Assembly: GCA_963576725.1 (NCBI GenBank)
Contig: OY755240.1
Coordinates: 58,590,633-58,654,632 of the forward strand
From: Azorinus chamasolen
Taxonomy: Eukaryota > Mollusca > Bivalvia > Cardiida > Solecurtidae
Length of the DNA: 64,000 bases
Reading direction: 5' to 3'
Part shown: one piece after another, positions 45,311 through 54,924 of the stretch
Position numbering within the stretch: the stretch's first letter is position 1
Layout: the number at the start of each line of letters is the position of its first letter
The notes under the pieces: generated by a model
Database searches by the model: none
What the model was told of the DNA's origin: nothing
What the model saw: the letters and a program-made list of their open reading frames with translations, nothing else
Program-made: the position numbers and the translations under genes

Positions 45311-45600
45311 ATTAATTATTCACCCACGTGACCTCCCGACACCAATCGAGATTTTCCGCGGCAAGCCGAAGTGTTTTCAAAATGTAAACAAAAGCTTATA
45401 GTGTGGTGACAACACTATCAAAAATCAACACATTCATAAGCTAATTACTAACGACCGGTTACACCAAAAAGTGTTATTAAACCGGATTCCATGGTTATTT
45501 GTATCAGGGATAATATATCCATGTTAGAAAATACGCGATTTTAGCATGATTTTGAGCGATATTATGACTTTAATCATGATATTTACGGAGTATCACTATA
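45311..45600 (-). promoter_or_regulatory. Promoter-like module, copy 2
   Basis: Read on the minus strand it has attaaagtcataatatcgctc, gttagtaattagctta, tttgtttacattttgaa, cggcttgccgcgg and gtcacgtg in the same order and spacing as 26357-26620 on the plus strand. It precedes ATGGCGGCCGG. The two modules are clearly related but well diverged. Confidence 0.45.
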
Positions 45601-46628
45601 GGATTAGAACGATAACTAAAAGCTTATTGAGCTCTTCTCCTCTTCGTACTTCTTTAAATTACCAACCGGCTGGACTTTTTACTATATAGATTTTTAATCA
45701 AATACTCTATAAATACGTTATTTAAAGTCAAAATAGCTCCCGATCAAACGACCCCTTTAAAAGAACCGTCTCTTCAGTGCAATCTCTGTTTCCCTAAAAA
45801 TGACAAAGGGTTTCGTATTTGAAAACTGTATACCATTGTCATATATCTGATGTTATGATAAAATAATAAATCTATATTCAAAACCTTAGTCTGGTGAAAC
45901 AACAGGACTGCTCCAGCTCTGATATGTTACAAATTTTACTTACTTTATTTTGGCTTAATTATTTGAGAAATCATTGATCAAGTGACAAACAGCTTGAATC
46001 ATGATGGCACACCGAATTACTCGGCATCTACACTGGTTCGAAGTTGTTTGTAAATGCCAGTCAGGTCGCGCTTAGCAGACAACAGGTTAAAGTTAAAGCA
46101 GATAAACGATATTTGTTTTGCTAGATTTAAATTAAAAGTCAGATGTAGCATACTGTATGCGTATAATAGGAAAAGCATTTAATGAAACGAAGCTGTTTAG
46201 AAAACTCTTTAGGAAATGTGTTATTTATACGATATTTTTGTGTCATCTGCTTTAGCAGGGTAACATTTAGGGGTCACTTGTCGGTCGTCTATCCGACAGT
46301 CCATATTGTCCATCCGTTTATCGGCCCGTGTATCTGGTGACGTATTTGTTTCATAAACCTGCTGCCGGTAAGTGATATACGGGTGCGAACACACTTGATG
46401 ATTGAATATACAAATACGCGTACTTAATGTATACGAGATACCATACACACATACATTTATTATGAGGCATTGAGGTGATATAAAAACCTCACTGCATGTC
46501 ATGTTTTACATCTTTATGGAAAGTTACAGCATCTTACTAATGAAGCAGGCGACACGATTGTATACATTAGAATTATACTGGCGCATGTGGTCATTTTTGT
46601 ACTTTTATTATCACAACAGTGTTGCTTG

Positions 46629-46665
46629 TGCCGTGTGGTGGCCGTAAAAAGTCTCCCCGTACACG
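46629..46665 (+). repeat. SINE-like unit scrap
   Basis: gccgtgtggtggccgtaaaa and tccccgtac match the start of the 280-bp unit. The match ends before cattctcag. It lies just upstream of the Penelope-like element. Confidence 0.45.
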
Positions 46666-46866
46666 TAATCGATGTTGTTATCATTCTCTTGCAGGATATG
46701 CAAGTAACATACACAACTCTCATTCGCCTCTTACATCATCATAAGTATGTCATGCACCTCGTGGTAGGTGTTGTGTTCACTAACAATTTGATGCACTTGG
46801 TAGCTACACTAATGTAATTGACGTGTTGATGAACACAATACAGGTGCCCCTCTATCACTTTCCAAT

Positions 46867-49800
46867 ATGAATAAAGTTAAAATACCTCGAATAGAACTAA
46901 AAGCTTTAAATATGCAATCTGTGTCGTCTGTACAAGTACCCAGAAATATTTCTAATTTCTCTTCCCTTCAACCTTTTGTTCGTTTAAAACAACTTAATCT
47001 TCAGTCGGCATCATCCTTTCACATACCATCTCTTTCTATTAATAAATGTTTTTTCAATGGACTAAGAGTTGTACTTTCACCTTTAAAATCTGTCATCCAA
47101 AATGTTTCTTCTATTCGTAAACGGTCCTTATACAGGCGACACAGAGTGTATCCAATTATCCAAAAGTGCTTTGCTAAGAGGTGCATATGTTGTAGTAACA
47201 TTTCTTGTATTTCAACTATAAAATCTACAGTTAATAGTAGAACATTTAATGTCAAGATAAACTCAGACGTTGATTGTACTACTACTAACGTTATTTATGT
47301 TTTAACTTGAAACGCGCCTAGTTGCGGTATACAGTACGTAGGACAAACAGGACGTGCTTTGAAAACTCGCATATCAGTGTCGAAATCGTAAACTAAACAA
47401 TTTTTTATACCAACACTTTCGGAAATCTGGCCATTCTTTTAAAGATGTTTTAGTACAAATTGTTGAGCATATAACATATGATAAGGAGGCGACTAGTAGC
47501 TTTAAATCGAAAGCTAGATTTATATCTGAATTAAATTGGATCAAAAAATTGCAAACACCTTTTCCTTTAGGACTGAATGATAATATTTACCAGACTGGAA
47601 ATATTTCAAAAGAACCAGATATAGATATTTTTTCAATCTTTTCTATTAGAAAACGCAAATCTCGATCGCATGGCATTCGCAAAAATGGTAATATTAAACG
47701 AAAATTTCGTTTGAAAATGACTCTTCTTGATCTACATACTTTACGCCTAACTTCGGGTAAACATGCCATGCTTTCTAGACTTTCCTCCTTATCTATATGT
47801 TCATTAAAAGAAATTGACGAGCAAGCCGAGAAAATTGTTTTTCGATCAGATCCTCTCATAGGAACGGCTAGTTTGATACAAAACTTTACTCTACATGTTC
47901 TCAGACCGCACATCGACAAATTATCTGAACACCAAAGATTCTTCTTGAAAATTCCTTTTATTAATAAAGGTATTGATTTTATTGACCTCCAAAGTATTTT
48001 TAGAGACAAAAATGTAATTGACACTATTCCTAAATACTTTACAAATACAGAACCACCTATCATCTGCTACAAATATAACAAACCCATCAGAAATACAATG
48101 TTCAACTATAATAAAACTGTGGCCGACCTTAATATTAATGATAATATTCCTGATAATTGAGATTGCGCCACCTCAAAATTTTGCTATTCTCCGGCTGGTC
48201 ATGTGATTACTGGTAATTTTGAGATAATTAAAGATAACGTCTACGATATATTTTGAATAAAGGTCCCAAATATAGAATACCATCCTTGATAGATTTTAAC
48301 TCTTGTCGAGTTCAGATTGCGGAGGCTTTACAAAATTTTAGTATTAAATGGTGTCGAAGAGAACATGTTGAGTCTAATGCCCTTTCTTGTTGGAAAAAAC
48401 TAATTTTTGATATAGTTGATAAACGCATTTCCTTTTATAGCTCTAATAAACACCTTCTTCCACCTAAACCTGGAACTTCATTTAGACATCTTAAAAAGGG
48501 TTTACAGGATTTCCATTCAAAATACGTTTTTGTTCCTGCTGATAAGGCATCAAATAATGTGATTATTATTTGACGATTACATTATATCGATGTCTTGAAG
48601 CAGGAAATTATTAATACCAAGTCATACATTTCAGTTACCACTGACGAAAAGACCATAATTTCAGACCATGTCAAAAAGTGTGAACAATTTGGAACCGATA
48701 TTAAAATTACACAACATAAACTTCCTACTATGTATTGGTTACCAAAACTACATAAAAAAACATATAAAGCGCGTTTCATTGCAAATTCTATTTCATGTAC
48801 AACTACTAAATTGTCTATACTTTTGACTTCTTGTTTAACGAAGGTAAAGGAACATGTAAAATTTTACTGTGATAAGACTTATGAAAATTCTGGAATAAAT
48901 CTCTTCTGGTCTATTAAGAACTCTTCAGAAGTCTTAAATAAACTTAATTCTCAGTGTTGTTATACCTTCTGATCCTTCGAGATCATTAATTTCAGTACTT
49001 CTTGTTCTGAAAATTGAATACCACTTAAGCCGGTGCTAGGGGGCGTGAGCAGTGTTGCACTTTCAATTACTGTTCATGAACAGACTCAATAAAACCGAGT
49101 CTGCAATTTTCTCTTTTTGTGCTGTAATTTTTGCTCTCGGGGATCACCCCATTTCAGAATTAAGAACAAAAGGTACCTTGCATCCACTGTAAGCACGTAC
49201 GATTTTTCTACTCTGTACACAACTCTTCCTCATATTTTAATTAAGGATAAGCTTACTAACTTGATCCAGAAAGTATTTGCCCGAGAAAAAACACCATTCT
49301 TGGCATGTAATGCTGAAAAAGCTTTCTTTACTGACGAGCAAATGAAATATTACACCAATTGGACTTGCTCAGAAGTTTGCGAAGCACTAACCTTTCTTTT
49401 GGACAACATATTTGTACGTTATGGGAATGCTATATACCGTCAGGTAATTGGTATTCCCATGGGTACGAATTGTACACCACTTGTCGTAGATTTGTTTTTG
49501 TACTGCTATGAGAGAGATTTCATGTTGAGTTTGAATCCTCAATCACAAGAAGATGTTATAAAAGCCTTCAATGAAACTTGTCGATATTTGGATGATATTT
49601 TTAACTTAGATAACCCTTTCTTTGATGCTTTGATTCCTACAATTTATCCTAAAGAACTCAAATTGAATAAAGCTAACCCGTCCGACAATTATGCAGCGTT
49701 TCTTGACCTAGACCTTAAAATTAATAATGGAATGATTTCTTCTAAAATATATGACAAAAGAGATGATTTTGATTTTAATATTGTAAATTTTTCTCATCTT

Positions 49801-50771
49801 GACGAGAATGTTCCCCGTGCTCCATCTTACGGGGTTTATATATCTCAACTTATTCGTTTTGCTAGAGCTTGTTCATCTATTGACGATTTTAACAGTCGAA
49901 ATCTCATTTTAACTGAAAAACTGCTTAAACAAGGATATAGATACCATAAACTAAGAAAAACTTTCTCTAAATTTTACTATCGAAATCTCTCGCTTATTGG
50001 CAAGTACAAATGTAATCTCAAGGTACTTTTGCGACACGGTATTTCACATCCTGAATTTTATGGTGATGTGATTTACAAACTTCGTAAAATTATTGGACAT
50101 ACCCATTTTCTCACTTTGTTCATCAAATATATAAAACAATTCATTAAAAAGGGATATGATCCTGTATTACTACAACATACTGCATGTTTGGTTGTGAACC
50201 CTTTTACAGTTGGCAATCTCGCTGGCCTCTTTGCATGTACGCCGACAAGAAAGGTTTAGTACTCTATGAAGGCGACCTCTTAAATCCAGAAATGGAAGGA
50301 GAACGTCGGATATCTGTACTATTTCATTTTTGTCGTACCCTTTATTACTTTTCTACAGTTACTCTGTTTGCAGCTCAATCATTGAGTACACTAGCGATAG
50401 GTGGATACAGTATGTTCAATTAAATGTTTTTTTTGTTATACATGCACTTTACCACTGTATTTGCTGTCGCGGTTGTTGTAGATTAGTCGGAGAGGGGATA
50501 CGTTTATTTACACTGTTTGTCTTTTAGGATGGGGATGGAATAAGGGTGAGGTTGGGCGCCCATAAACCGGTTTAAACCCCCGGTGACTTTTGTCACTGAC
50601 CGTTCCAAGGCGGTACTTCCATCTTCCTCCTATTGTATGTTTGTTTTGTCCTTTGTGCGTCTCTTGTTGTTTTTTCTACCTATGTACATTTGCTGTTTCC
50701 TTGTGTTGCTGTTCGGGTGAGTGTTTGTTCTGTATGTGGTGTTTCCTGCATGACTCATTTTTGTACTTTTG
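46867..50771 (+). pseudogene. Penelope-like retroelement with N-terminal GIY-YIG nuclease, nearly complete, inactivated
   Basis: Order: an N-terminal region (46867-47300) with a Cys cluster RCICC and CISTIKSTVNSRTFNVKI; a GIY-YIG core NVIYVLT(stop)NAPSCGIQYVGQTGRALKTR (47284-47370) with its tail HFRKSGHSFKD to LNWIKKLQTPFPLGLND (47405-47580); a linker; then RT: VPADKASNNVIII, YWLPKLHKKTYKARFIANS (48730-48790), STYDFSTLYTTLPH (49195-49235), GIPMGTNCTPLVVDLFLYCYE (written here as a motif, 49450-49510) and the catalytic RYLDDIFNLDN (49580-49612). The C-terminus ends at 50259 and a 3' tail of about 500 bp follows. Nuclease before RT is the permuted order reported for Naiad/Chlamys-type Penelope elements. 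Stops at 47308, 48158 and 48571, frameshifts near 47370 and 48245, and an insertion at 48948 make it inactive. Confidence 0.85.
48948..49159 (+). mobile_element. SINE-like unit inserted in the RT gene, TTAA duplication
   Basis: The 212-bp segment from ttctcagtgttgttatacc to atttcagaa is a 5'-shortened copy of the 280-bp unit. TTAA flanks it on both sides (48944-48947 and 49160-49163). Removing the insert and one TTAA joins SEVLNKL directly to KNKRYLAST in frame, so the boundaries are exact. The insertion is younger than the Penelope element. Confidence 0.88.
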
Positions 50772-51168
50772 CTAATCTTATAAACAAATGAAACAAATTA
50801 CTCGAACAGTGCTATTTGTGCCTCTCATTCATATGTTCATGCATGGTTGGGTTATGTTGAGTTGGGGTGTATAGCACCACAACTCTGACCAGGTTTTAGG
50901 AAGCCATTGCAGGATAAATGTTAATAGATCCATATCTCATTTACATGGAGTTAAAATATGGGACGTGGGTACAGAAACGTAACAAATGCGGAAGAATCAG
51001 AAATGCAGATTCCGCAGTAAAATCGCCAACACGTACCTCTTATAAACATGCAGATGTTGGTGGTCGGTGCAGGGTTTTATGGAAGACACAGTGTCCCAGT
51101 GCTTGTGACATTCAAGCACGAGCCAGAGCCACGTCGAACTATTTGAAATAGTTTATCATATTGAAAAA

Positions 51169-51591
51169 ATGACAATTACAATTATTTGGCAATGCAATGA
51201 AAGTAGATTTACGGCATTTAACAATATAATAACCAGCTTAATCGACCAATCACAAACGATATATTATAGAATGTTGGAGAACATCTCTTACAATGCTTAT
51301 CTACAAAACAAAACGACATTTTATTCAAACAGTACAGAATTAAAGGAACTAGTGGAAATAATATGTGTGGTGTCCAAGACGCAGAGTAAGCAGCTTACGT
51401 CGAATAAAGCAAAAACGGAATTACTCTCGTCTTTAAATAGTCATCAAGTACATGTCTGCGATGTCAAGGTTATTCTTTTTCAAATAAAACAGTTATACAT
51501 ATTTATTATCCACTTGTATTTATATCTTCATGCAGGTTTTTTTTTAAATATCGGTGTAGAAATGTTTCATATATGTTTCCCGTACTTTTAA
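51169..51591 (+). CDS. Unrecognised ORF of 140 codons
   Basis: The ATG follows attgaaaaa. The first 100 residues are polar with no repeat sequence (FNNIITSLIDQSQTIYYRML, ELKELVEIICVVSKTQSKQL); after CDVK (51468) the frame turns hydrophobic and low in complexity, and a possible donor AAG/GTTATT lies there. It may be an exon ending at 51468 or chance. I recognise no domain. Confidence 0.25.
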   Translation: MTITIIWQCNESRFTAFNNIITSLIDQSQTIYYRMLENISYNAYLQNKTTFYSNSTELKELVEIICVVSKTQSKQLTSNKAKTELLSSLNSHQVHVCDVKVILFQIKQLYIFIIHLYLYLHAGFFLNIGVEMFHICFPYF

Positions 51592-51718
51592 ATTATGACG
51601 TCATTTAAATGATGACGTCGCCTGTTGACCTCTTCCGTTTATTTTAAAATTATTTGATCTTGGCAGACATCGTTATTCATGTTGTGAAGTTGTCTGGAGG
51701 GGGCATTTTATTTACATT

Positions 51719-51822
51719 TTGACGGGATAAGGGCGAGGTCGGGTACCCGTAAACCAGGTTTAAGCACCTCAGTAGCCGTTTTGGCTACTGACCGTTCCAA
51801 GGCGGTGCTCCTGCTTTCAGCC
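51719..51822 (+). mobile_element. Diverged Penelope-type 3' tail segment
   Basis: gataagggcgaggtcgggta, taaaccaggtttaagcacct and ctactgaccgttccaaggcgg match the middle of the tail of the main element with many changes; the hairpin-like AGTAGCCgttttGGCTACT replaces GTGACttttGTCAC, keeping the pairing while changing the bases. Confidence 0.7.
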
Positions 51823-51832
51823 TATGGTCAAC

Positions 51833-52325
51833 TTTGTACGCCGACAAGAAAGGTCTAGTACTTTATGAAGGCGACCTCTTAAATCCAGAATCGGAAGGAG
51901 GACGTCATATATCTGTACTATTTCGTTTTTGTCGTACCCTTTATTACTTTTCAGCGATAGGTGGATACAGTTTGTTCACTTAAATGTTTTCGTTATACAT
52001 GCACTTTACCACTGTATTTGCCATCGCGGTTGTTGTAGATGAGTCGGAGAGGGGATACGTTTATTTACACTATTTGTTTTTCAGGGTGGGGATGGAATAA
52101 GTGTGAGGTTGGGCGCCCATAAACTGGTTTAACCCCCAGTGACTTTTGTCACTGACCGTTCCAAGGCGGTACTTCCATCTTCCCCCTATTGTATGTTTGT
52201 TTTGTTTTTGTGCGTCTCTTGATGTTTTTATAGTTGTGTACATTTGCTGTTTCCTTGTGTTGCTGTTCGGGCGAGTGTTTGTTCTGTATGTGGTGTTTCC
52301 TGCATGACTCATTGTTGTACTTTTT
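51833..52325 (+). mobile_element. 5'-truncated Penelope-like copy (C-terminal scrap plus tail)
   Basis: It starts ttgtacgccgacaagaaagg, inside the end of the RT ORF, and ends tgactcattgttgtactttt. A deletion of about 40 bp relative to the main copy follows ttattacttttc. It was followed by a more diverged tail at 52500-52705 (gaccggtttaaatccactgt, ggctttgcctgcttgacttt). Confidence 0.8.
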
Positions 52326-53086
52326 TGTGTAATATGCTTAGTGTTTAATGTTTTTCGTCTTGATATGCGTCCTGTTAGGTTTTGTCTTGTTGCTATACCG
52401 TTTCTTGTTTGATGGTGTTTGGCGCGGTGTCATTTCATATATGGCTCTCCCTGATTGACTATTGTTCCATATGTGTAAATAGTGAGTAGTTATTTACACT
52501 ATTAGTTAACTTAGGGTGACTTTGAGTTGTGTTAGGTTAGAACATCCGTGGACCGGTTTAAATCCACTGTGTGTGTGTGTGGGGGGGGTTGTATGTGTGT
52601 GTTTAGATTTGTAGTTGTGTGTGTGGTATGCTTTTATCGATGTCTTTGCGGTGGTTGCGTAATGTATATGGCTTTGCCTGCTTGACTTTACCGCTTTTTC
52701 AGTTACATAACTTGTATTTAGTTCCATCACAGATATGTGAGGAAACAATGGCCAAAGCTATGTCAGCAGTGGAATACAATTAATGCTTTAATTATAAATA
52801 TAGTCACAGGTTATCCCCAAATGAATTAATACCTTTATTTAGTCCAAGGGAAACTCAAATTATTCAATGGTTCATCATTTAATCTCAGATGGTTCCCAAA
52901 TTAATAAATACTTTGATAATCTAGTCAGGAGTGAATCCCAAAGTAATCAAGGATTTGATAATCAAGTCTTAGGTGACTCCCATGCAACTTTTTTTGTTCA
53001 TGGAATTTAAAAATTATTTGTCAGCACATCATGCATAGTGAGCTAGCTGCACCACAATAACATACTATCATTGTTTTTCATTTCAG

Positions 53087-54461
53087 AATTCAACAAGTCC
53101 AACATAATCCCCAAAATTCTGAAAGTAAGAGATCATCAATAAAGAAATTGTACAATTCTTGCATTTACTGCATAAAGACAATTCGAATAAAAAATGTTTC
53201 AGATGTCAAACCTGGCCACCATTTATCAAGGCCTGGAAATAGCTTGACATTGAACTTGCCTATGGAAACTCGACCACATGTTTATAGGCATCATATGATT
53301 GTCAAACAAATTGTCCAACATTTTGGAAAAACAATAAAAATGAAAGTAATTCACTTAGATGAGACACATACAGTTCGGGAAACAGAAGAAGAATTTAATT
53401 TGGATAAAGACGAACTATACCTAATTAAATATACAAATCCGCCTTATTCCTTAGACGAAGTTGTTGAAAATGCGATTGCAGAGTTGAAATATTTTAACAA
53501 TGTGAACGAGGTCTCTTTTTTTCAAGAGTACAATCTTAGGACTAGAAACTGCGAACACTTTGCAAGCTATTGTTCCACAGGACATTTAACATGTCTACAG
53601 GCGCATGATATCTATCAGAATATAATGGAACTTGACTTTGCTGGACTTATAAAATTAGATGAAACATTTACAGTATTGATCAAAACCATTGCAAGAAAAG
53701 CTGTCCCATTTATAGTATCGAGCAGCATCCTTGTAAGAGAATCATTAATTTCAATCAGATCAATGATTGAAAAACACAAAGCAATTATCAATGTATTCAG
53801 TGGGTTGCTGGTTATGCTTGATATAGGTCTGGTCGTACATGCAATTGACATGACCATATTATATATGGTAGAATATAGCATTGGAAATATGTGCAAGCTG
53901 TGTCTAAAAAAGTATATGAAGAAAGTTTGGTCATGGGCTAAACTGGATACGATTGATTTTGAAGCCATTTTGGTATTTGCCTTAAACAAGGGGAAGGAAG
54001 AACTGACTATTAAACTCGTTGATTATGTCGTACGATCTCTACCCGAGTTTGTGTGGACAGCATTGCCATTCCCGGCACGTCCAGTTCGAACATGGACTGA
54101 AATCGAATTCGGTGATGTCGTAACTGTTTCGTATTATACGTTTGAACATGCAATCGTTGTAACTAGTGTGAAGAGTACAGATGGCAAGATAGTACAAATA
54201 TGTGGCATACATTACGGATTACCAGACGGAATACTTTCCCCAGTCCTAGCCACACGGGTCGTGATGGAAAGTGTCTTTATAAAAGATATTTCAAAGGATG
54301 TAATAAAGAAGTACATATTTGATACTTTCCGTGTGTATAGTCCGGAAAAAACCGTTGCCCGTGCTCGTAAAAGAATTGGAGAAAAGAAATGGTGGATTAC
54401 AAGTAATAGGACAGACCATTTATGCCGCTGGGCAAAGTTACCAGTTGATGGTATCGACTAA
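53087..54461 (+). CDS. Tandem LRAT-like domain protein, terminal exon
   Basis: The acceptor is ttgtttttcatttcag before 53087; the frame is open from there with one base of a split codon, and no ATG opens it, so at least one upstream exon is needed. The first LRAT-type domain has KPGHHLSRPG, then YRHHMIV (likely catalytic His) and TRNCEHFASYC with the Cys nucleophile near 53553. A hydrophobic segment follows (INVFSGLLVMLDIGLVVHAI, 53790-53850), probably a membrane anchor. A second LRAT-like unit reads EFGDVVTVSYYTFEHAIVV and ends TSNRTDHLCRWAK, where Thr-Asp-His replaces Cys-Glu-His. The LRAT family (NlpC/P60-like) includes acyltransferases and phospholipases; the substrate here is unknown. 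The stop is TAA at 54459. Confidence 0.8.
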
Positions 54462-54496
54462 GCGAAGCATCTGCAGAATGAACTATTAAGGAATAC

Positions 54497-54559
54497 TGTT
54501 CGGGCGAGTGTTTGTTCTGTATGTGGTGTTTCCTGCATGACTCATTTTTGTACTTTTAA
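54497..54559 (+). mobile_element. 63-bp Penelope tail fragment in the 3' region of the LRAT gene
   Basis: tgttcgggcgagtgtttgtt to gactcatttttgtactttt is identical to the last bases of the main element's tail. It starts 36 bases after the stop codon. It is the shortest truncated copy in the window. Confidence 0.85.
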
Positions 54560-54579
54560 CTAATGACAGTGACGAAGTC

Positions 54580-54846
54580 ATGGGTAACGACACAACGATA
54601 TATCTGAAGAACGAATTGTGCAATGGCAATGTCATTCATTCCCCAAAACATGAATGGGTGTTTTGCGATATATACCTTGTCAACATAGTGAAGAGTATTT
54701 TTCGCAGGGGAACATATCGATGTGAGCTCAACACAGATCACTTACGTGTTATAAATTACGACATGGCAACGTGTGTTGACAGAAATGTTAGATTAGAAAG
54801 AGCAATTAAACTGAGAAAGTGTGCACATTGTAGCGAGAAAAAATAA
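54580..54846 (+). CDS. Unrecognised 88-codon ORF downstream of the LRAT exon
   Basis: It opens MGNDTTIYLKNELCNGNVIH and continues to RAIKLRKCAHCSEKK with a CxxC near the end. It lies between the Penelope scrap and the AATAAA at 54919, so it may simply be 3' UTR of the LRAT gene. The preceding bases could also be a separate exon. There is no domain evidence. Confidence 0.25.
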   Translation: MGNDTTIYLKNELCNGNVIHSPKHEWVFCDIYLVNIVKSIFRRGTYRCELNTDHLRVINYDMATCVDRNVRLERAIKLRKCAHCSEKK

Positions 54847-54918
54847 CCTGATTAAAATCTGTATCGAGCGTGTCAGTGACTATGAACTGTTTTACAACGA
54901 GTCCGTATGACTGAGCAA

Positions 54919-54924
54919 AATAAA
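54919..54924 (+). terminator. Polyadenylation signal AATAAA
   Basis: AATAAA in gagcaaaataaaaacg lies 458 bases after the LRAT stop codon. It is the first canonical signal on this strand after the gene and is a sensible transcript end. Confidence 0.45.

Noticed and set aside
47019..48063. Minus-strand ORFs inside the Penelope element
   Set aside because: They are shadows of the GIY-YIG/linker coding sequence on the plus strand.
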